Shown here: positions 1-15,330 of the stretch, in pieces
Layout of the letters: every line of letters begins with the position of its first letter
Position numbering within the stretch: the stretch's first letter is position 1
From: Amaranthus tricolor
Taxonomy: Eukaryota > Streptophyta > Magnoliopsida > Caryophyllales > Amaranthaceae
Length of the DNA stretch: 64,000 bases
Assembly: GCF_026212465.1 (NCBI RefSeq)
Contig: NC_080060.1
Coordinates: 18,737,010-18,801,009 of the forward strand
Reading direction: 5' to 3'
The notes under the pieces: generated by a model
Told to the model about the DNA's origin: nothing
Seen by the model: the letters and a program-made list of their open reading frames with translations, nothing else
Database searches by the model: none
Made by a program: the position numbers and the translations under genes

Positions 1-834
<834 letters not shown>

Positions 835-3021
835 AAAACTCAAATCCAAATTCCAAAACTTGTGCAAATGAGTCTTTAGTTCTAAAATTGAGCTAAATCA
901 GCTAATTATCAATCCAAATATCTAACTAAATCACAAAGTAATCATAAAAGTCTAACATAACCAATACAGTCTAGACTAATATACAATTAACATAGCTTAA
1001 TACAAAACTACAAAATTCTAACGTGCTCTGCTCATTATAACATCCTTGGAAACTCTAATCAACTCCGCTAATCCATCATTTCTGACTGGTTCCGATCTGT
1101 AAACAAACTAAAAGTTGGACACAACAGAGGGTCAGATTAAACTGAATGAGAAGTAACAATCAAAAACAACGAAATATAGTAATTCAAAACAAAGGTTTAA
1201 AAGAAACATCAGTTTCCTAGATCTATGTGCGCACATGGAGTCTAGTTGAGAGGAACATCCATAGCTCTAAGGCTATGTCACTTTCGGGTAAGGCTAGTCA
1301 ATATTTGAATGACAATTCACCTCAAAAAGGGATTAAGGGAGATTTTCCCTCTACTCCATCAATGACCAGCTCGTGAGCCCGATCCATTGACCTTATCAAT
1401 ATCAACATAATCATCATAACAAATTTTCTTCAATAATTATCAATTCAAAACAATTCGATAAAAACCATTTTCAAAACAATAGTCTAGCCAGACCCTTTTA
1501 AGAGACTATTACTACTCACCAAAGGCGCTTGAAGGAGCTAAGTCTGGTTCTCCACGATCACTAGAAGGGTTCCTCGATGATATCGCCTCCTGAAGCATAA
1601 CAAATCACGACATCACGAAAGAATATACAACAATCTAGGTCTATGTAACTTATTGCATCTCTTCCTAAGACTGCGACTTACACAAGGATTCTATTCTAAC
1701 ATTTCTAAACATAAAAGGTCTGTGTACTACCAAGTCAAACCCGCCATTTCATCAACTTATAATAACTGCAATCAAGACTTTGTTTAACTTCTTTTTAAAG
1801 ATTACCTGCTTCTCTAATTATTCTCTTTTTATTTTCCAAATAAACTCTATATGTATAATCATACCAAAACCAACAATACTCCTAATTCATACCAAGGATT
1901 CCAATTATTCACTACTTTCTCTAAGATTCACCCTTTTCCCACACAAAGCATACTCTCAATAATTCTCCTCATTTCCCACTAATGTTTAACATCCAATAAT
2001 TTTAATTCAACATGAAATCTCCACAATAATATCAACAAGGTCTATAATCTTAACATTTTTTTTAAATCAATGCAAATTACTCTAAAATTTACTTAATTAA
2101 CATCAATCCATATCAAGGTTCTCTTGTTCTTTGATTTTAAAATGATTCTTGGTAATCTACCTTGAAATCACTAATATCACCATATTACTAGCAACACTCA
2201 TATCCATAAATTTCTCAATTAAAAACTCATCTAATTAACTCATAAAAATTTTCAAGATTTGTCAAAGTTTAGGGTTTAACACATGATAAAAGAATATGCA
2301 AGTGAAAGTATATCAATGAAACTAACCTTTATATGAATAAGAGTATAATTACTCAAAAAAAAAACAGAAAAAGAAAACAAGAAGCATTATCTTCTGTTTG
2401 CAGCTATAAGAAACGAAAAAAATCAGATTAAATGCTTGATTTTTGGCTTGGATTTGATGCCTAATCAACAAGACCGATACTCATTCTTTCCCCCTTATTT
2501 TGGTAGAACTCAGAGGCACAACAAAGGAAAATTTCAGCTGCTACAACACTCCTTGTGGTTCGAATGCAGAGGAGAGTGAGAAAGAAAGATCAATTAGCCA
2601 TAATTTATGAAAACAAAGAATGCAGAAGAATTGATCATGTACCTTGAAAGAATCACGAAAGAGAGAAAAATCAATTGATTCCGCAGCCCAAATTCTTCGA
2701 AGATAGGAGAGATAAGGAGATTGAGGAACAACGCATGTTGCCTTCGGTTATGCAAATGAGTCCATGGATTCAAATTTTGAAGCATGAAAGAAATAAGGGT
2801 TTAGAGTAATGGGGAAGGAAGTGAATGTCAGGTTTAGAGCAATGGAGAAGGAAGCAGGTTTGAGTGTTTGTTTTTGTTTTTTTTTTAATTCAAATTAAAA
2901 GAAAAGGAAAAGAAGAAAAATTAAATTGAGATTATTTTATGTCATCTGTATTTAAGATCATTCTCGCACTAATAATTCTCTTAAACTCACTCGTCTTAAA
3001 TTATTAATTTTCCAAATGTTA
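835..3021. mobile_element. AT-rich insertion splitting LINE copy A; possible old LTR or Gypsy-derived piece
   Basis: LINE-like sequence stops at 834 and a LINE 3' end follows from about 3026. The intervening 2.2 kb is AT-rich and has no coding capacity beyond short chance frames. A 4-bp CAAG is present on both sides (831-834 and 3022-3025), compatible with a target duplication. Canonical TG...CA ends are not present, so the element type is uncertain. Weak general resemblance to the non-coding LTR-like stretches near 7.5 kb and 47.5-49 kb suggests a degraded Gypsy LTR. Confidence 0.4.
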
Positions 3022-3025
3022 CAAG

Positions 3026-3989
<964 letters not shown>

Positions 3990-6865
3990 AAAAACTATGA
4001 GGTGCAGCTTACCCTAGTCGATTTTTAATTGCTCTGCACATATTCTCTTAGGTCTACATCGACTTTTCTTACCCTCTACTATGAGCCTTTCCACCATTCT
4101 CACAGGTGCGTCAGCCGTCTTTCACTTCACATGTTCGAACCACCTCAACCTATTTTTGTTCAGCTTTGCAGATAATGGTGCAAACCCTAACCTCTCTCTC
4201 ACTTTCTGATTCTTAATTATGTCCATCCTCGTAAGCCCACACATCCACCTCAACATACGGATCTCTTCTACATCCATGTTCTGTTCCAAGGACTTCTTAA
4301 GAGGCCAACATTCTGTCCAGTATAGCAAACTTGGCCTAATCGCAACTCGGTAAAATTTACCTTTTAGTCTAGTAGGAAACTTTCTATCACAAAACACCCC
4401 AAATACCGCTTTCCACTTAAGCCAAACGGTTTGAATCTAATGGGTTAAGTCTTCGCTAATCTCTCCATTGATTTGTATAACTGAGCCTAAATATTAAAAC
4501 TTGGTCGTACACGGTACTACATCTTGTCTAATGGTCACCTATTGGTCACTTTCCTACTCTAACCCACTAAAGTTGCATTTCAAATATTCTAATTTAGTAC
4601 GACTTATACACAACCCTTTACTTTTCAAAGCTGTCCTCCACTCCATTAATCTTGTGTTAGCTTCCTCACTTGTTTCAATTATCAACACGATATCATCTGC
4701 AAAAAGCATGCACCATGGCACAGATTCCAAGATAGATTCAGAAAGCTCATCTATAATAATAGAAAAAATGAACGGGCTTAGTGCCGAACCTTGGTGCAAG
4801 CCTACTTTTATTAGGAGAGGATCCGTTATCCCAACTGGTGTTTGAATGTTGGTCAGGACTCCATCACACATGTCTGATATGGCCTCAATATACGTCCGTG
4901 AAATACCCTTTATCTCTAGGCTATCCCAAATGATATTACGCGGTACGCTATCATATTCCTTCTCGAGATCAATCAATACCACATGCAAATCCTTTTTCCT
5001 CTCTTTATATTTCTCTATCAATCTCCTTACAACATGTATAGTTTCATTAGAATATCTCCCAGGCAGACAATCGAATTGGTTCTCCCTTATCACTGTCTCT
5101 TGTCTAATTGTTTTCTTTATCACTCTTTCCCACAATTTCGTTATGTGGCTGAGCAGTTTGGATCCTTATAATTTCCACATACCTGTGCATCTTGTTTGTT
5201 TTTATAAATTAGGATAGTATGCTGCCCCTCCATGCTTCTGGCATCTTGTGTGTCCTTAGTTAGACATTGAAAAGGCCTATCAACCATCGAATTTCGTATA
5301 CTCTTAAACACTTCCACACCTCAATAGTATTAGGTCCGACTGTCTTGGCTCTCCCATTTTTTTGATAGCATTTCCTACTTCCTCCATAGTAATCTCACTA
5401 TATGGCCACATGTCGAGTTTGGGTATTAGGGTTATCACTTCTCACCTCTTCTAAGCCCCTAGATTCATTAAGGAGTTGGGAGAAATATTGTCGCCACCTC
5501 AAATTGATGTCCTCATCTTTTAGCAAAGCACGTCCACTGTTATTCTTGATATACCTGACTAATGTCTTGCCTCTTCTTGGACCTAGCTTTTAATAGCTTG
5601 AAAATATACTTATCCCCCTACTGCGTATCTAGCTTCTCATAATGGTCCTTATATACTCTATGTTTTGCCTATGCAACCGCTTTCTTCGCCTTTCTCTTGG
5701 CTTTCTTACAGTTCTCTCTCTTACTTCCTCGGTCTATATCATCAATGCATGCCATAAGCTCCTTACATCTTTAATTTTATCCTTTATCTTCCTCTGAACC
5801 TCCTCATTTCACCGCCACGACTCCTTATACACCCTTTTGTTACTAGCTGACTCCCCTAGGGTCTCTTTGGCAACTTGTCAAATTGTATTAGCCATAGTTT
5901 CCAACATATAATTCGCATCATCTGATTGTTTAGCATAACCCCTTGAGTTAACCTTATCAACCAAAGATTAGGTCACTTCCCCTTTAAGTCTACACCACAT
6001 AATCCTTTGTTTGGCCTCTATCTTCTTTTCCACCACTTTCTTTCTCATTCTAAAAACCAACACTAGCAATCGATGTTGGGTTGGCATCTATGACCCTAAC
6101 ACGACCTTACAACCTAGGTACGAGGCCCGATCTCCCTTACATACTAAGAGGCTGTCAATTTGAGTTTTGGGCCCTCTACTCTTATACGTGATCAAATTTT
6201 CATCTTTCTTTCTAAAAAAATAATTACCTAACACCAGATCCTAGGCAAGGCAAACTTAAGAAGGTGTTCTCCGCTCTCATTCCTTGAACCGAAGCCAAAC
6301 CCCCCATGTACGTACCAAATTAAAACTATTTGCTTCCTTGCCTGTGTGTCCATGAAAGTCTCTGCCTAGGAATACCTTCTCATTTCCTGGTATAGCCCTC
6401 ATAACGTTGGCTAGATTGTCCCAAAACTCATACTTTTCCTCCCGTGCTAGCCCAATTTGGAGCCTTTATCCGCCTATAATCAACTTAACCTCCTCACCGA
6501 CTACTATTCTCACTAGCATGACCCTTTTGTTGTATCTCTTCACTTTTATCACCTGTTTAAGTATCTTATAAGACACTAAGATTGAAACCCCGTTATATCT
6601 ACCGTCAGAGACTACGTACCACAACTTATATCGATTGACATCAACCGCCTTATGTCCTTTCCACCTTGATTCTAGGATGCATGTCACATCTATCCTGTAC
6701 TTACTAAGCTCATCAGCTAGTTACAACGACTTAGATTCTAGCGTGCCTATGTTCCAATTTCCAACTCTTAACTCAAAGTCCTTATTGCGTGGACCTGACC
6801 TCAAGTCACCATTAGAACACTGGAGCTCTATCTTAGCTCAAAAAAGACTTTGCAACTACAACAAA
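3990..6865 (-). mobile_element. RTE-like LINE remnant (copy B): endonuclease, RT and C-terminal region, frameshifted
   Basis: Read on the minus strand, the order is that of a LINE ORF2. (1) An apurinic-like endonuclease start near 6750-6830 (VGNWNIGTLESKS), continuing at 6466-6687 with ESRWKGHKAVDVN and a GVSILVS stretch. (2) A reverse transcriptase at 4554-5135 with the fingers/palm order ENQFDCLPGRYS, VVLIDLEKEYDSVP, LHQGSALSPFIFSIIIDEL and the catalytic box FADDIVL (Phe in place of the usual Tyr). (3) The C-terminal block with RMLRWMCGL at 4122-4397. Frames change several times between blocks and stops are frequent, so the copy is dead. Length (~2.9 kb) is close to a full-length RTE ORF. 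The call follows from domain order and is confident at the LINE level, less so for the clade. Confidence 0.85.
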
Positions 6866-8861
6866 AAAAAATAAAATAAAATAAAATACAACTACCCAGA
6901 AAAAGAAAAGAAACATCAGAGATCCTTAATTGTGAGCAAGTCAACATATACAAAAAGGGATAGCTTACATATATAAAGTCAAAATAAGATAATTCGCTAA
7001 GGCAAAGAACTAATTGGCTTATAAACCTTATAAACCTAAAATTTTATAAAACTTAAAGGAGCTAAAGCATATTACATCATTATTAGAGAAAATTTCCTTC
7101 AACAGAAAAGTCAAAAGTCTTAAAGTTTAAAAGCAAGAAACCATGTGGTAGAAAAAATCTTAGAGTCCACTCCCACACTTTCAGCCCACATGGTAGTAGT
7201 CATGTAATCGTTCACCTTCTTTATAACATATAAATCCACAATTAGTGGGGAGTAACTAGCTATCCTTCCTAATCATAAAACACATAACAATATTATCTCT
7301 AATTACAAAGAAGCTTAAATAATATCTATTAGTTATATAAATATATAAATCCAACTTAAAACCACTCAACATGTGAAAATAAATTTAAAACAATTAAAGC
7401 TTTCAAACAACATAATTTCATAAATCAATTTAAATAACTTAATAAATCAAATAAGTTTTATGGTTTCACAAATTCCAAAACATAATCAGCAAGTGGAGAA
7501 GGAGCGAACGGCCAGTGTTAGATGCCCACAAGATAGGCTTACACTAACGCCTCCTAAGGTTTATCGGGCGAACCTGGTCTATAAGATAAACCTGTTTAAG
7601 AATGGTCAATTCTCCCCTAGTAGTGGATGCCTCCTTTGCCTTACACCACTGGGTACCGAGACGTCAAAAATTTACCCAAGCATATATATGTATCATCAGT
7701 ACCATGCATGTTCTAACCATTTAGAGATGTCAAAAAAGGACTTACACTTTTATGGCTCTTTACTCTCACCAAAGATATAAAATTAAACTTTAATTTAAAA
7801 TCACCATCAAAATATTTTGAGATGCCAAAATAGGTTTTACACACAAAAATTAAGTTCAAAATATTTAACTCGAACATACTTCATCACAAACATTTATTTA
7901 AAATATAATATTTCAACCAATAAATTCCAAATTTTATATAAATACTAAAACAAATGTTATGAGTAATGTCTGAGTTTGAAAATAGAGTCAACTTCAAGTT
8001 TGACGTAGTCAACCAAAGTCAACCCTATTTCTATGTCTTGAAGATACTCATTTTTGCTCTAATATTATAATTTAATAAAAAACATAATAATAAACCTAAC
8101 TACCTTCGATTATCAAATCTCCAAATTATACAAATAAGTAGTAGCTTTTAATTTTATCAACACTAAATATGACCAAAGTAATAGATCCAATTTTTTTTTT
8201 CCAAATAGCTATTCCATTATACTATTTTTTTTTTCTATTAATTTAGTGACATTTTGAGAACTTTATAATATTACTACACGACATTCTGATTAATAAAACT
8301 GTTACTTCTAATCCTTTCGAAAAAAGAAACGATTACTTTTAATACATCAAAATAATTCCAAAGCATCTTAAAGAATGTATACTCTAATCACTTTCTTGGA
8401 TACACTATCCTAATACTGCCTATGTCAAAAAAAAAAAAAAAAAAAAAAAATGAAAAAGTTCACCAAACACTTACTCAATTTTTTACTTCGGATAATTATC
8501 AAATTTACTCATACAAGAATTTGTGTTATAATTATTGTTAATTGTATATTTAATGACCCCTAAATTTATAATTAACTATTACAAGCATAATGCACCAAAA
8601 ATGCAAATCGTAAAATATCTTTGTATATATGCCACAATAATCAATAATTTTAGAGTAACTAAGCAAATATTATTTTAGCCTCTATCATAATTATGATTAG
8701 CATATATTACTTTTTTCATATATAAAATTTCAGGTAACTTACCATATGAGAATTCAGATAAGGATGAACTAGTTATTTTTGTATGAGATCTAATTTGAAA
8801 AAACCTAATTAAAGAATTATAGATAATAGTTTTAGAACATAATAACACTCCAATAGCCATG
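6866..8861. other. AT-rich non-coding stretch
   Basis: No supportable gene. The part around 7460-7690 is less AT-rich, contains a 106-codon chance frame, and resembles the non-coding LTR-type blocks elsewhere in the window, so it may be a retrotransposon LTR remnant. A poly(A) run lies at about 8427-8450. Confidence 0.5.
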
Positions 8862-8985
8862 TATTAATAATTTCTACAACCCAAGTATATTACCTAGATA
8901 AAATCTCCAACCTTAATAACCAATATTAATAATTTCTTCAACCCAAGTATGTTACCTAGATAAAATCTCCAACCTTGATAACCCT
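8862..8985. repeat. Tandem duplication, 62-bp period, two copies
   Basis: The unit begins TATTAATAATTTCT and contains CAACCCAAGTAT and AAAATCTCCAACCTT. The copies start at 8862 and 8924 and differ at only a few positions. Confidence 0.85.
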
Positions 8986-10383
8986 TTGTTTATCGTAACT
9001 TATAAGTTAAATAGATAGAGAACATTTTTTTTTTCATGAACCAACAAATGAAACTTTTGAATAAATTAGAAATTTTTTTTTTCTAATTAAAGCTAACAAA
9101 TTAATGATGTGAAGTGTGTGTTTTGTCACATGAAGCTATGAATCCTGTTTTATTCTATAACATAACTACACAAGTTTAAGGTAGAATATGAAGTCATAAG
9201 GAAATGGAAGGTTTTTTTGTTAATTATTTATTTAATCTTTTTATTAATTCTAAAAAACTTAATTTAGATATTATTATTATTATTATACTTAATTAGGAGT
9301 ATTATGGGAGAATTTGAAATGAAACTTTTTATTTTATAATTTAATTAATTACCAATTTACCATAATTTTAGTTATTATACCAAGTTATTTACATGACCTT
9401 TCAATTTATGTACTGATTATACTACACTTACTATTCATAAATCAATTTAGATAATTAGTTATTTATTGTTTAATTATAATAAATATAGTTTGCCCCTTAA
9501 CTAAATGGAACTAATATATTTTGTTACCCACTTTGAAATAATATTTTTAATTAAAAGTAAATAAAGCACAGTGCTAGTTGTTACGCAACTTTCACAATCC
9601 TCTAAAAAAATCTCTTACGGACCGACATACTGTCTCCTATAACATCTGTGGTCCAAGTACCAAAGAGTCGCTAATATTACTCCAACAAGTAGGACTTGTA
9701 TACTTTCTCCCATACATAGCCTCACACGAAGCATATGAGTACCGGTATGATAATTGTTACTATTGCATAATTCCATTATACTTAAAGACTTTGCCCATGA
9801 CTATTGAAATTTCAATGCACAAGCACAAAGAATATCCTCTAGAGTTTGTATTGTCCTTGAGTTATATAGTTTCATCTGCAGCACACTGCTATAGCCTATG
9901 ATTTCCTCTTTACTAAGTGTTGGTTCGAGCATATCAAGTGCTCGTTCGAGCACTGTTCAGCATGTACTCTCTGGATCATTATGATCTTGTTGCCCCTTCA
10001 AGGCATGTATCTTCGTTGAGTGCCTTGTTCAAGCACGTCGTATAGAATCAAATCACTCTTGTACTTCCTCATTAAACTCAATCATCATCCCCCATAATTC
10101 ATATGTTTAAGTCACACTTTAATACCTCCGTAGTTTCATGCATTGATTCATGCACTTAAACACACATATAAACATCACTTTAACTCACCCATCTTAATGC
10201 ATATATCAATGCATATTTTAATGCACACGCTTACGCCACACACAATGGTGCACTAATGTTACAATGACTATAACATGATCAAATATTTTTTTTTTATGGT
10301 GGGACAACAAGAAATTTTTTTGAGGTTGCACTGATTTCTAAACAGCAATGGAAGAATTTGAAATCATGAAGAATTAGACATCA
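8986..10383. other. Non-coding, AT-rich; no gene recognised
   Basis: A 107-codon frame at 9578-9901 has no recognisable motif. The part around 9920-10260 contains short internal echoes (TTCGAGCA; repeated TGCATT/ATGCAC words) of the sort seen in retrotransposon non-coding regions. Nothing firmer can be supported. Confidence 0.45.
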
Positions 10384-10728
10384 AATCATTACTTTGATTC
10401 ATAAGCTTTGCTTGGTGAAACATTACTTTGATTTATAAGCTTTGCTTGGTGAAACACTTTCGTTTCAAAATGAGGTATTGTTTGATGTATAGCTCTATAA
10501 ATAGAGGTTGCATGCCAAGGGACATTCCATCCAAATTTCATATGATTTATGATTTCTCTCTTAAGAATACTCTTATTCTTATTCTTCCTTTCATGAGATA
10601 ATATTGAGAGAGTAATTAACTCTTAATATCATCAAAGTACATAATTCACTACAACACTTGTATTTACTATTGCAATTTCCTTGTGCTAGGATTTTGTTGT
10701 GTAGATTGTATCTCATTGTGAATTTCAT
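10384..10728 (+). mobile_element. Inverted LTR fragment of the adjacent decayed Copia
   Basis: This stretch is the reverse complement of roughly 10940-11300, part of the LTR at 10734-11433. Shared landmarks include AAGCTTTGCTTGGTGAAACA, CTCTATAAATAGAG and TTGCATGCCAAGGGACATTC. It ends at GTGAATTTCA, where the LTR itself would continue. The two arms form a large inverted repeat with a spacer of about 210 bp. Confidence 0.85.
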
Positions 10729-10733
10729 GAAGA

Positions 10734-11433
10734 TGCAAATACAAATAAAACAAACCGATTTATATTTCCCTTGTGTGGATGGCAATGGAACTCCTTGCTT
10801 TGTAAATCACCAAATGGACACCATGAAGATAAGGTTGCGACAATCAAAAAAGTCGCTTGGAAACTTGATATGAGTAACAAGGCGTTCATGCACTTTCCTA
10901 TTATGATATATCTCCCACAAAGGTGTTTGGGATGATAAATGAAATTCACAATGAGATATAATCTACACAAAAAAATCCTAGCACAAGGAAATTGCAATAG
11001 TAAATACAAGTGTTGTAGTGAATTATGAACTTTGATGATATTAATAGTTAATTACTCTCTCAATATTATCTCATGAAAGGAAGAACAAGAATAAGAGTAT
11101 TCTTAAGAGAGAAATCATAAATCATATGAAATTGGGATGGAATGTCCCTTGGCATGCAACCTCTCTATTTATAGAGCTATGCATCAAATAATACCTCATT
11201 TTGAAACAAAAGTGTTTCACCAAGCAAAGCTTATGAATCAAAGCAATGTTTCACCAAGCAAAGCTTATGAATCAAAGTAATGATTCATCAAACAAAACTT
11301 ATGAATCAAAGTAATGATTCATCAAATTCTTTGAGGCACTTAATTGGACTTATAATATATTTATTTAGTCCCACTACTATACTAAGTATGTAGTATATAC
11401 AAATCTAGGTCTATATACTCTAAATGTTCAATA
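10734..11433 (-). repeat. 3' LTR of the decayed Copia
   Basis: About 700 bp, matching 14634-15330. The first two bases on the minus strand are TA instead of TG. Confidence 0.8.
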
Positions 11434-11949
11434 ATCCTCCCCCATTTAGAGTCTAACAAACCTCTTTCTTCCTTTACACATTAAGTATGTAATTCTGTTT
11501 CATGCATCAACGCTGATGTCCCTATGGATTGAATCAACGCCTAGTATAAAACACTTCACAAGCGATCGAACTAGAATGATGTCCCATCCAACCACTTGAA
11601 GGTTAAATACACAAAAAACGAAATAACACATTGTCATTTACCTTGACACATTATGTAAGGTCGTGTCCATATCTATTCATAAGTTTATCATAGTCGGATA
11701 TGCCAATGTTGACTACTTGAAGCGGCCAAAACTTCAAACTTATATAGGTAGGTTCTCACTGCGTAAAACATATCCCCATGATAGGATACCACCTAGAGGT
11801 CTTCAACCGTTGACCTTGAGAACTTAAGCGGCTACCTTTTCATCACGATCTAAAGCAACTATAGGTCATTCATCCTTCTTGCTTTCAAAGATTTTAGAGG
11901 ACTTTACCACATTGAATTCAAGACACAATGCTACTTGTGTGTGAATTGG

Positions 11950-12560
11950 GCCTTTTCCTTCAAACTTTGTTGACATAAACAGATCTCAATTGATGCTTGT
12001 TTAGCTGACACCTTACTTATGGTTAATAAACCAATTAGAACATAATGTTCATATAATCAAGAATTATGACCCCTTTAACAATAAATCCTTGCAGTAGGCT
12101 GTGCCTATGAGCAATTTGTCCGGATCTTATCGTTATACACTTGATTGTAACTTCTACCCAAAATTGTTGCGCAATCTTATGAATTTCCACCGGTGATATT
12201 GGCTTTGGCAACAAGGTTATCTCAAACATGTGATTTTTTAATCATTTCGCTTTATTCACTGCTTAAGCAAGCACTATGAATTTTGCGAACATAGTGAAAA
12301 TTGTTATGCACGTTTGTTTCTTGGAAGCCCATAAAATGGCACCTCCCCCATAAACAAACACCCAACCTTAGTGATCCAACTAGCATCAAAATAACTTTCC
12401 AAAACAGGAGGTTCACCACTATAAGTTATAACATAATCCATGGTACTCTTTTACTCGTCATAACATACATCAAAGGTCCAACAACCTAATGATGGTTGTC
12501 CTTGCAACGAGTGCATATGTATCGAAGTGATCGATACCCTACTTTTGTCTAAAGCTTTGT
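11950..12560 (-). pseudogene. Remnant of Copia RNase H / pol C-terminus
   Basis: Minus-strand translation gives scattered Copia RNase H signatures in several frames: GEPPVLESYFDASW near 12400 (the conserved SDADWA-like first-aspartate region), and a stretch near 12035-12229 with HRHSLLQGFIVKGVIILDYM, resembling the H..LR..... GVI...YV block at the RNase H end. Frames are broken. It lies inside the decayed Copia in the expected place and strand, just before the purine tract and 3' LTR. Confidence 0.65.
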
Positions 12561-14633
12561 GCCACTAAACGGGCCTTGAACTTATCAGTAGTTCATCAAT
12601 CTTCATTTTCTAGATTGCATCACTAGAACTCAATGGGTCACATTCCGCATTTTAATAAATATAGAACACTAAAAGTAACATTATTCTAGTACCTTTGACC
12701 AAAAATATTCATCAAATATCTTAGTGCGCACTTTTTTTGAAAATGACTTTTTATTAAACATCTTAAACAAGAGATTAATGACTTTTTATTAAACATCTCA
12801 AACAAGAGATAATTTAATCTCTTTGTCTAAAACTAAGACAAATGTTTATGGATAAAACATTATCTTTATTATTTTACACTTGGAAGTTTAAAATTACCTC
12901 CCCTATTTATAAACATTCAATCACAAATAGAAATGACAATTCTTTGTGATTCAATTCAAAATTGAATTTCATACATATAATTATGTATAACTTGAGAAAA
13001 TTTCTTACATTATTACAAACTAGTAATAATAAATAATTATTAAACATTATGGAATTTATTTGCCATAATATACATTTTATGCTTTAGGCATAAAATACAT
13101 TATCATACCACTTGATAATTCACATGTCTTAAAGGACACAACTTTATAAGTAGATACTTATAATCAATTTATAGTTAATAAAATAAATCAACTTGTCACA
13201 TATTATTCATGAATAAATTATATACCATCCATTTACTTATATGGATCAAATAAAATACCAAAAATATTATTACAAACTAGTAATAATAATTTGATTTATA
13301 AACATCATGGAATTTTAATTGCCATAAAGCATAATTTGCAAAATCAATGCAAATTAATTTATTCTCTTATATAGAATAACATTTATTTCAAAACTATATT
13401 CATAAGCAATGATATGAAACAACCATTTAATTATAATTTCAACATTGTTGAAATTGTACATAATAATTTAATCTTAATTATTATAAATAATGGTCCGACC
13501 ATACTAAATTCAAATTTAATATGCTCCATATGCACGAACATGTATATTTACATGACATATAAATTCTACCCCTAAATCTTAGTTATAATATAACTAGATT
13601 GACTTGCGTAATTACATAACTCATTTGAGTATTTCAATGTAAATCATTACCCCTTTTATTTTTTTTATTGAATAAATTTGGGTATATAAAATATATGTCA
13701 CTTTAATTTTGTCTCATCATGAGATACTTGACAAAAGCCAATAAATTTATCATTTACTTATGAGTAGTTACTCACAAATAACTACCATAACTAACCACAA
13801 AAATGGTTACATCAATAAAATTAATACTTTATTTCATAATTAGAAAAATAAAATAAAACAATTACAAATCAACAAACTGAGATTAATCGAAAGTATGCTA
13901 AACAAAATTATCATACCATTGGTTTTGATGCTACACGACATACATCAATTATCAACATGTTAAAACAAAATTAATCACTTTCTTTAAATATACCTCATGA
14001 AGAATTAATTCCATCAAGTATAGAACATAATCATACTTTAATCAATCAATATCTGATAAAACACATACTTAATGTATACTTGGCAATTTTAATTTATATA
14101 TAATATATAAATCCTAACATTGTAGTACTTTTATTCCATACTACAAAATTCATTGCCCTATTAACTATGATGATCACATGAATATATTTTTATTCTCTTT
14201 TCTTAATTAATTATTAAGAAAAATAACACTTTATGATTTCCATCATAAATTTTTATCATCATAAAAACACATACCCACTTCTCTAGATCATATCTTTGTA
14301 AAATACTTTACCCACATGCTTTACTTCAAATTAAAATTTGAACACATGTATATGATCATCCAAAAGAAGATTTAAATGTATGTAAATACTTTCTCACAAA
14401 TTTAAACACAAAAATATCAAACATAATTTATGATTAATAAATCCCAAGAAAAACTTACTTGTTTTCCATGATACTTCTTCTTACTAAAGATATCCATGAA
14501 AATAAATATTTCATTTGCCATCATCAAAACTTCATACCGAAATAATTGTCCAACTTGATTAAAAAAAATTTAACGAGATCCTTAACGCTTGGCATCTTTG
14601 AAAAAATATCACAATAGATTATTGGAAATATAA
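12561..14633. other. AT-rich interior of the decayed Copia, no coding signal
   Basis: Very AT-rich. Upstream gag-pol cannot be recognised. A 35-bp tandem duplication (unit beginning ATGACTTTTTATTAAACAT) lies at 12743-12812. Confidence 0.55.
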
Positions 14634-15330
14634 TGCAAATACAAATAAAACAAACCGATTTGTATTTCCCTTGTGTGGATGGCAATGGAACTCCTTACTT
14701 TGTAAATCACCAAATGGACACCATGAAGATAAGGTTTCGACAATCAAAGAAATCGCTCGGAAACTTGATATGAGTAGAAGGCGTTCATGCACTTTCCTAT
14801 TGTGATATATCTCCCACAAAGGTGTTTGGGATGATAAATGAAATTCACAATGAGATACAATCTACACAACAAAATCCTAGCACAAGGAAATTGCAATAGT
14901 AAATACAAGTGTTGTAGTGAATTATGAACTTTAATGATATTAAAAGTTAATTACTCTCTCAATATTATCTCATGAAAGGAAGAACAAGAATAAGAGTATT
15001 CTTAAGAGAGAAATCACAAATCATATGAAATTGGGATGGAATGTCCCTTGGCATGCAACCTTTATTTATAGAGCTATGCATCAAATAATACCTCATTTTG
15101 AAACAAAAGTGTTTCACCAAGCAAAGCTTATGAATCAAAGTAATGTTTCACCAAGCAAAGCTTATGAATCAAAGTTATGATTCATCAAACAAAACTTATG
15201 AATCAAAGTATTGATTCATCAAATTCTTTGAGGCACTTAATTGGATTTATAATATATTTATTTAGTCCCACTATTATACTAAGTATATAGTATATACATA
15301 TCTAGGTCTATATACTCTAAATGTTCAACA
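14634..15330 (-). repeat. 5' LTR of the decayed Copia
   Basis: Direct repeat of 10734-11433, with canonical TG...CA ends on the minus strand. Includes the CTATTTATAG-type TATA region near 15060-15070. Confidence 0.8.

Larger units (their letters stand above)
10734..15330 (-). mobile_element. Decayed Copia-type LTR retrotransposon
   Basis: Two direct copies of a ~0.7-kb sequence (10734-11433 and 14634-15330) bound a 3.2-kb interior. On the minus strand the LTR starts TGTTGAACATTTAGAG (TATTGAAC in the left copy) and ends ATTTGCA. A purine-rich tract (GGGGGAGGA on the minus strand, 11434-11450) precedes the left LTR, which fixes it as the 3' LTR. The interior is far shorter than a full Copia and most of pol is gone. 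Flanking 5-bp target duplications are not seen, because the left side abuts an inverted LTR piece. Confidence 0.8.

Noticed and set aside
4501..5217. Plus-strand frames of 114 and 123 codons
   Set aside because: Mirror frames of the minus-strand LINE reverse transcriptase; no motif of their own.
7460..7780. 106-codon plus-strand frame
   Set aside because: No domain or splice context. The surrounding sequence looks like retrotransposon non-coding DNA.
9578..9901. 107-codon plus-strand frame
   Set aside because: No recognisable motif and unremarkable composition; treated as chance.
10591..11009. Overlapping short frames on both strands sharing MYLLLQFPCAR
   Set aside because: They are the two arms of the inverted LTR sequence, not genes.
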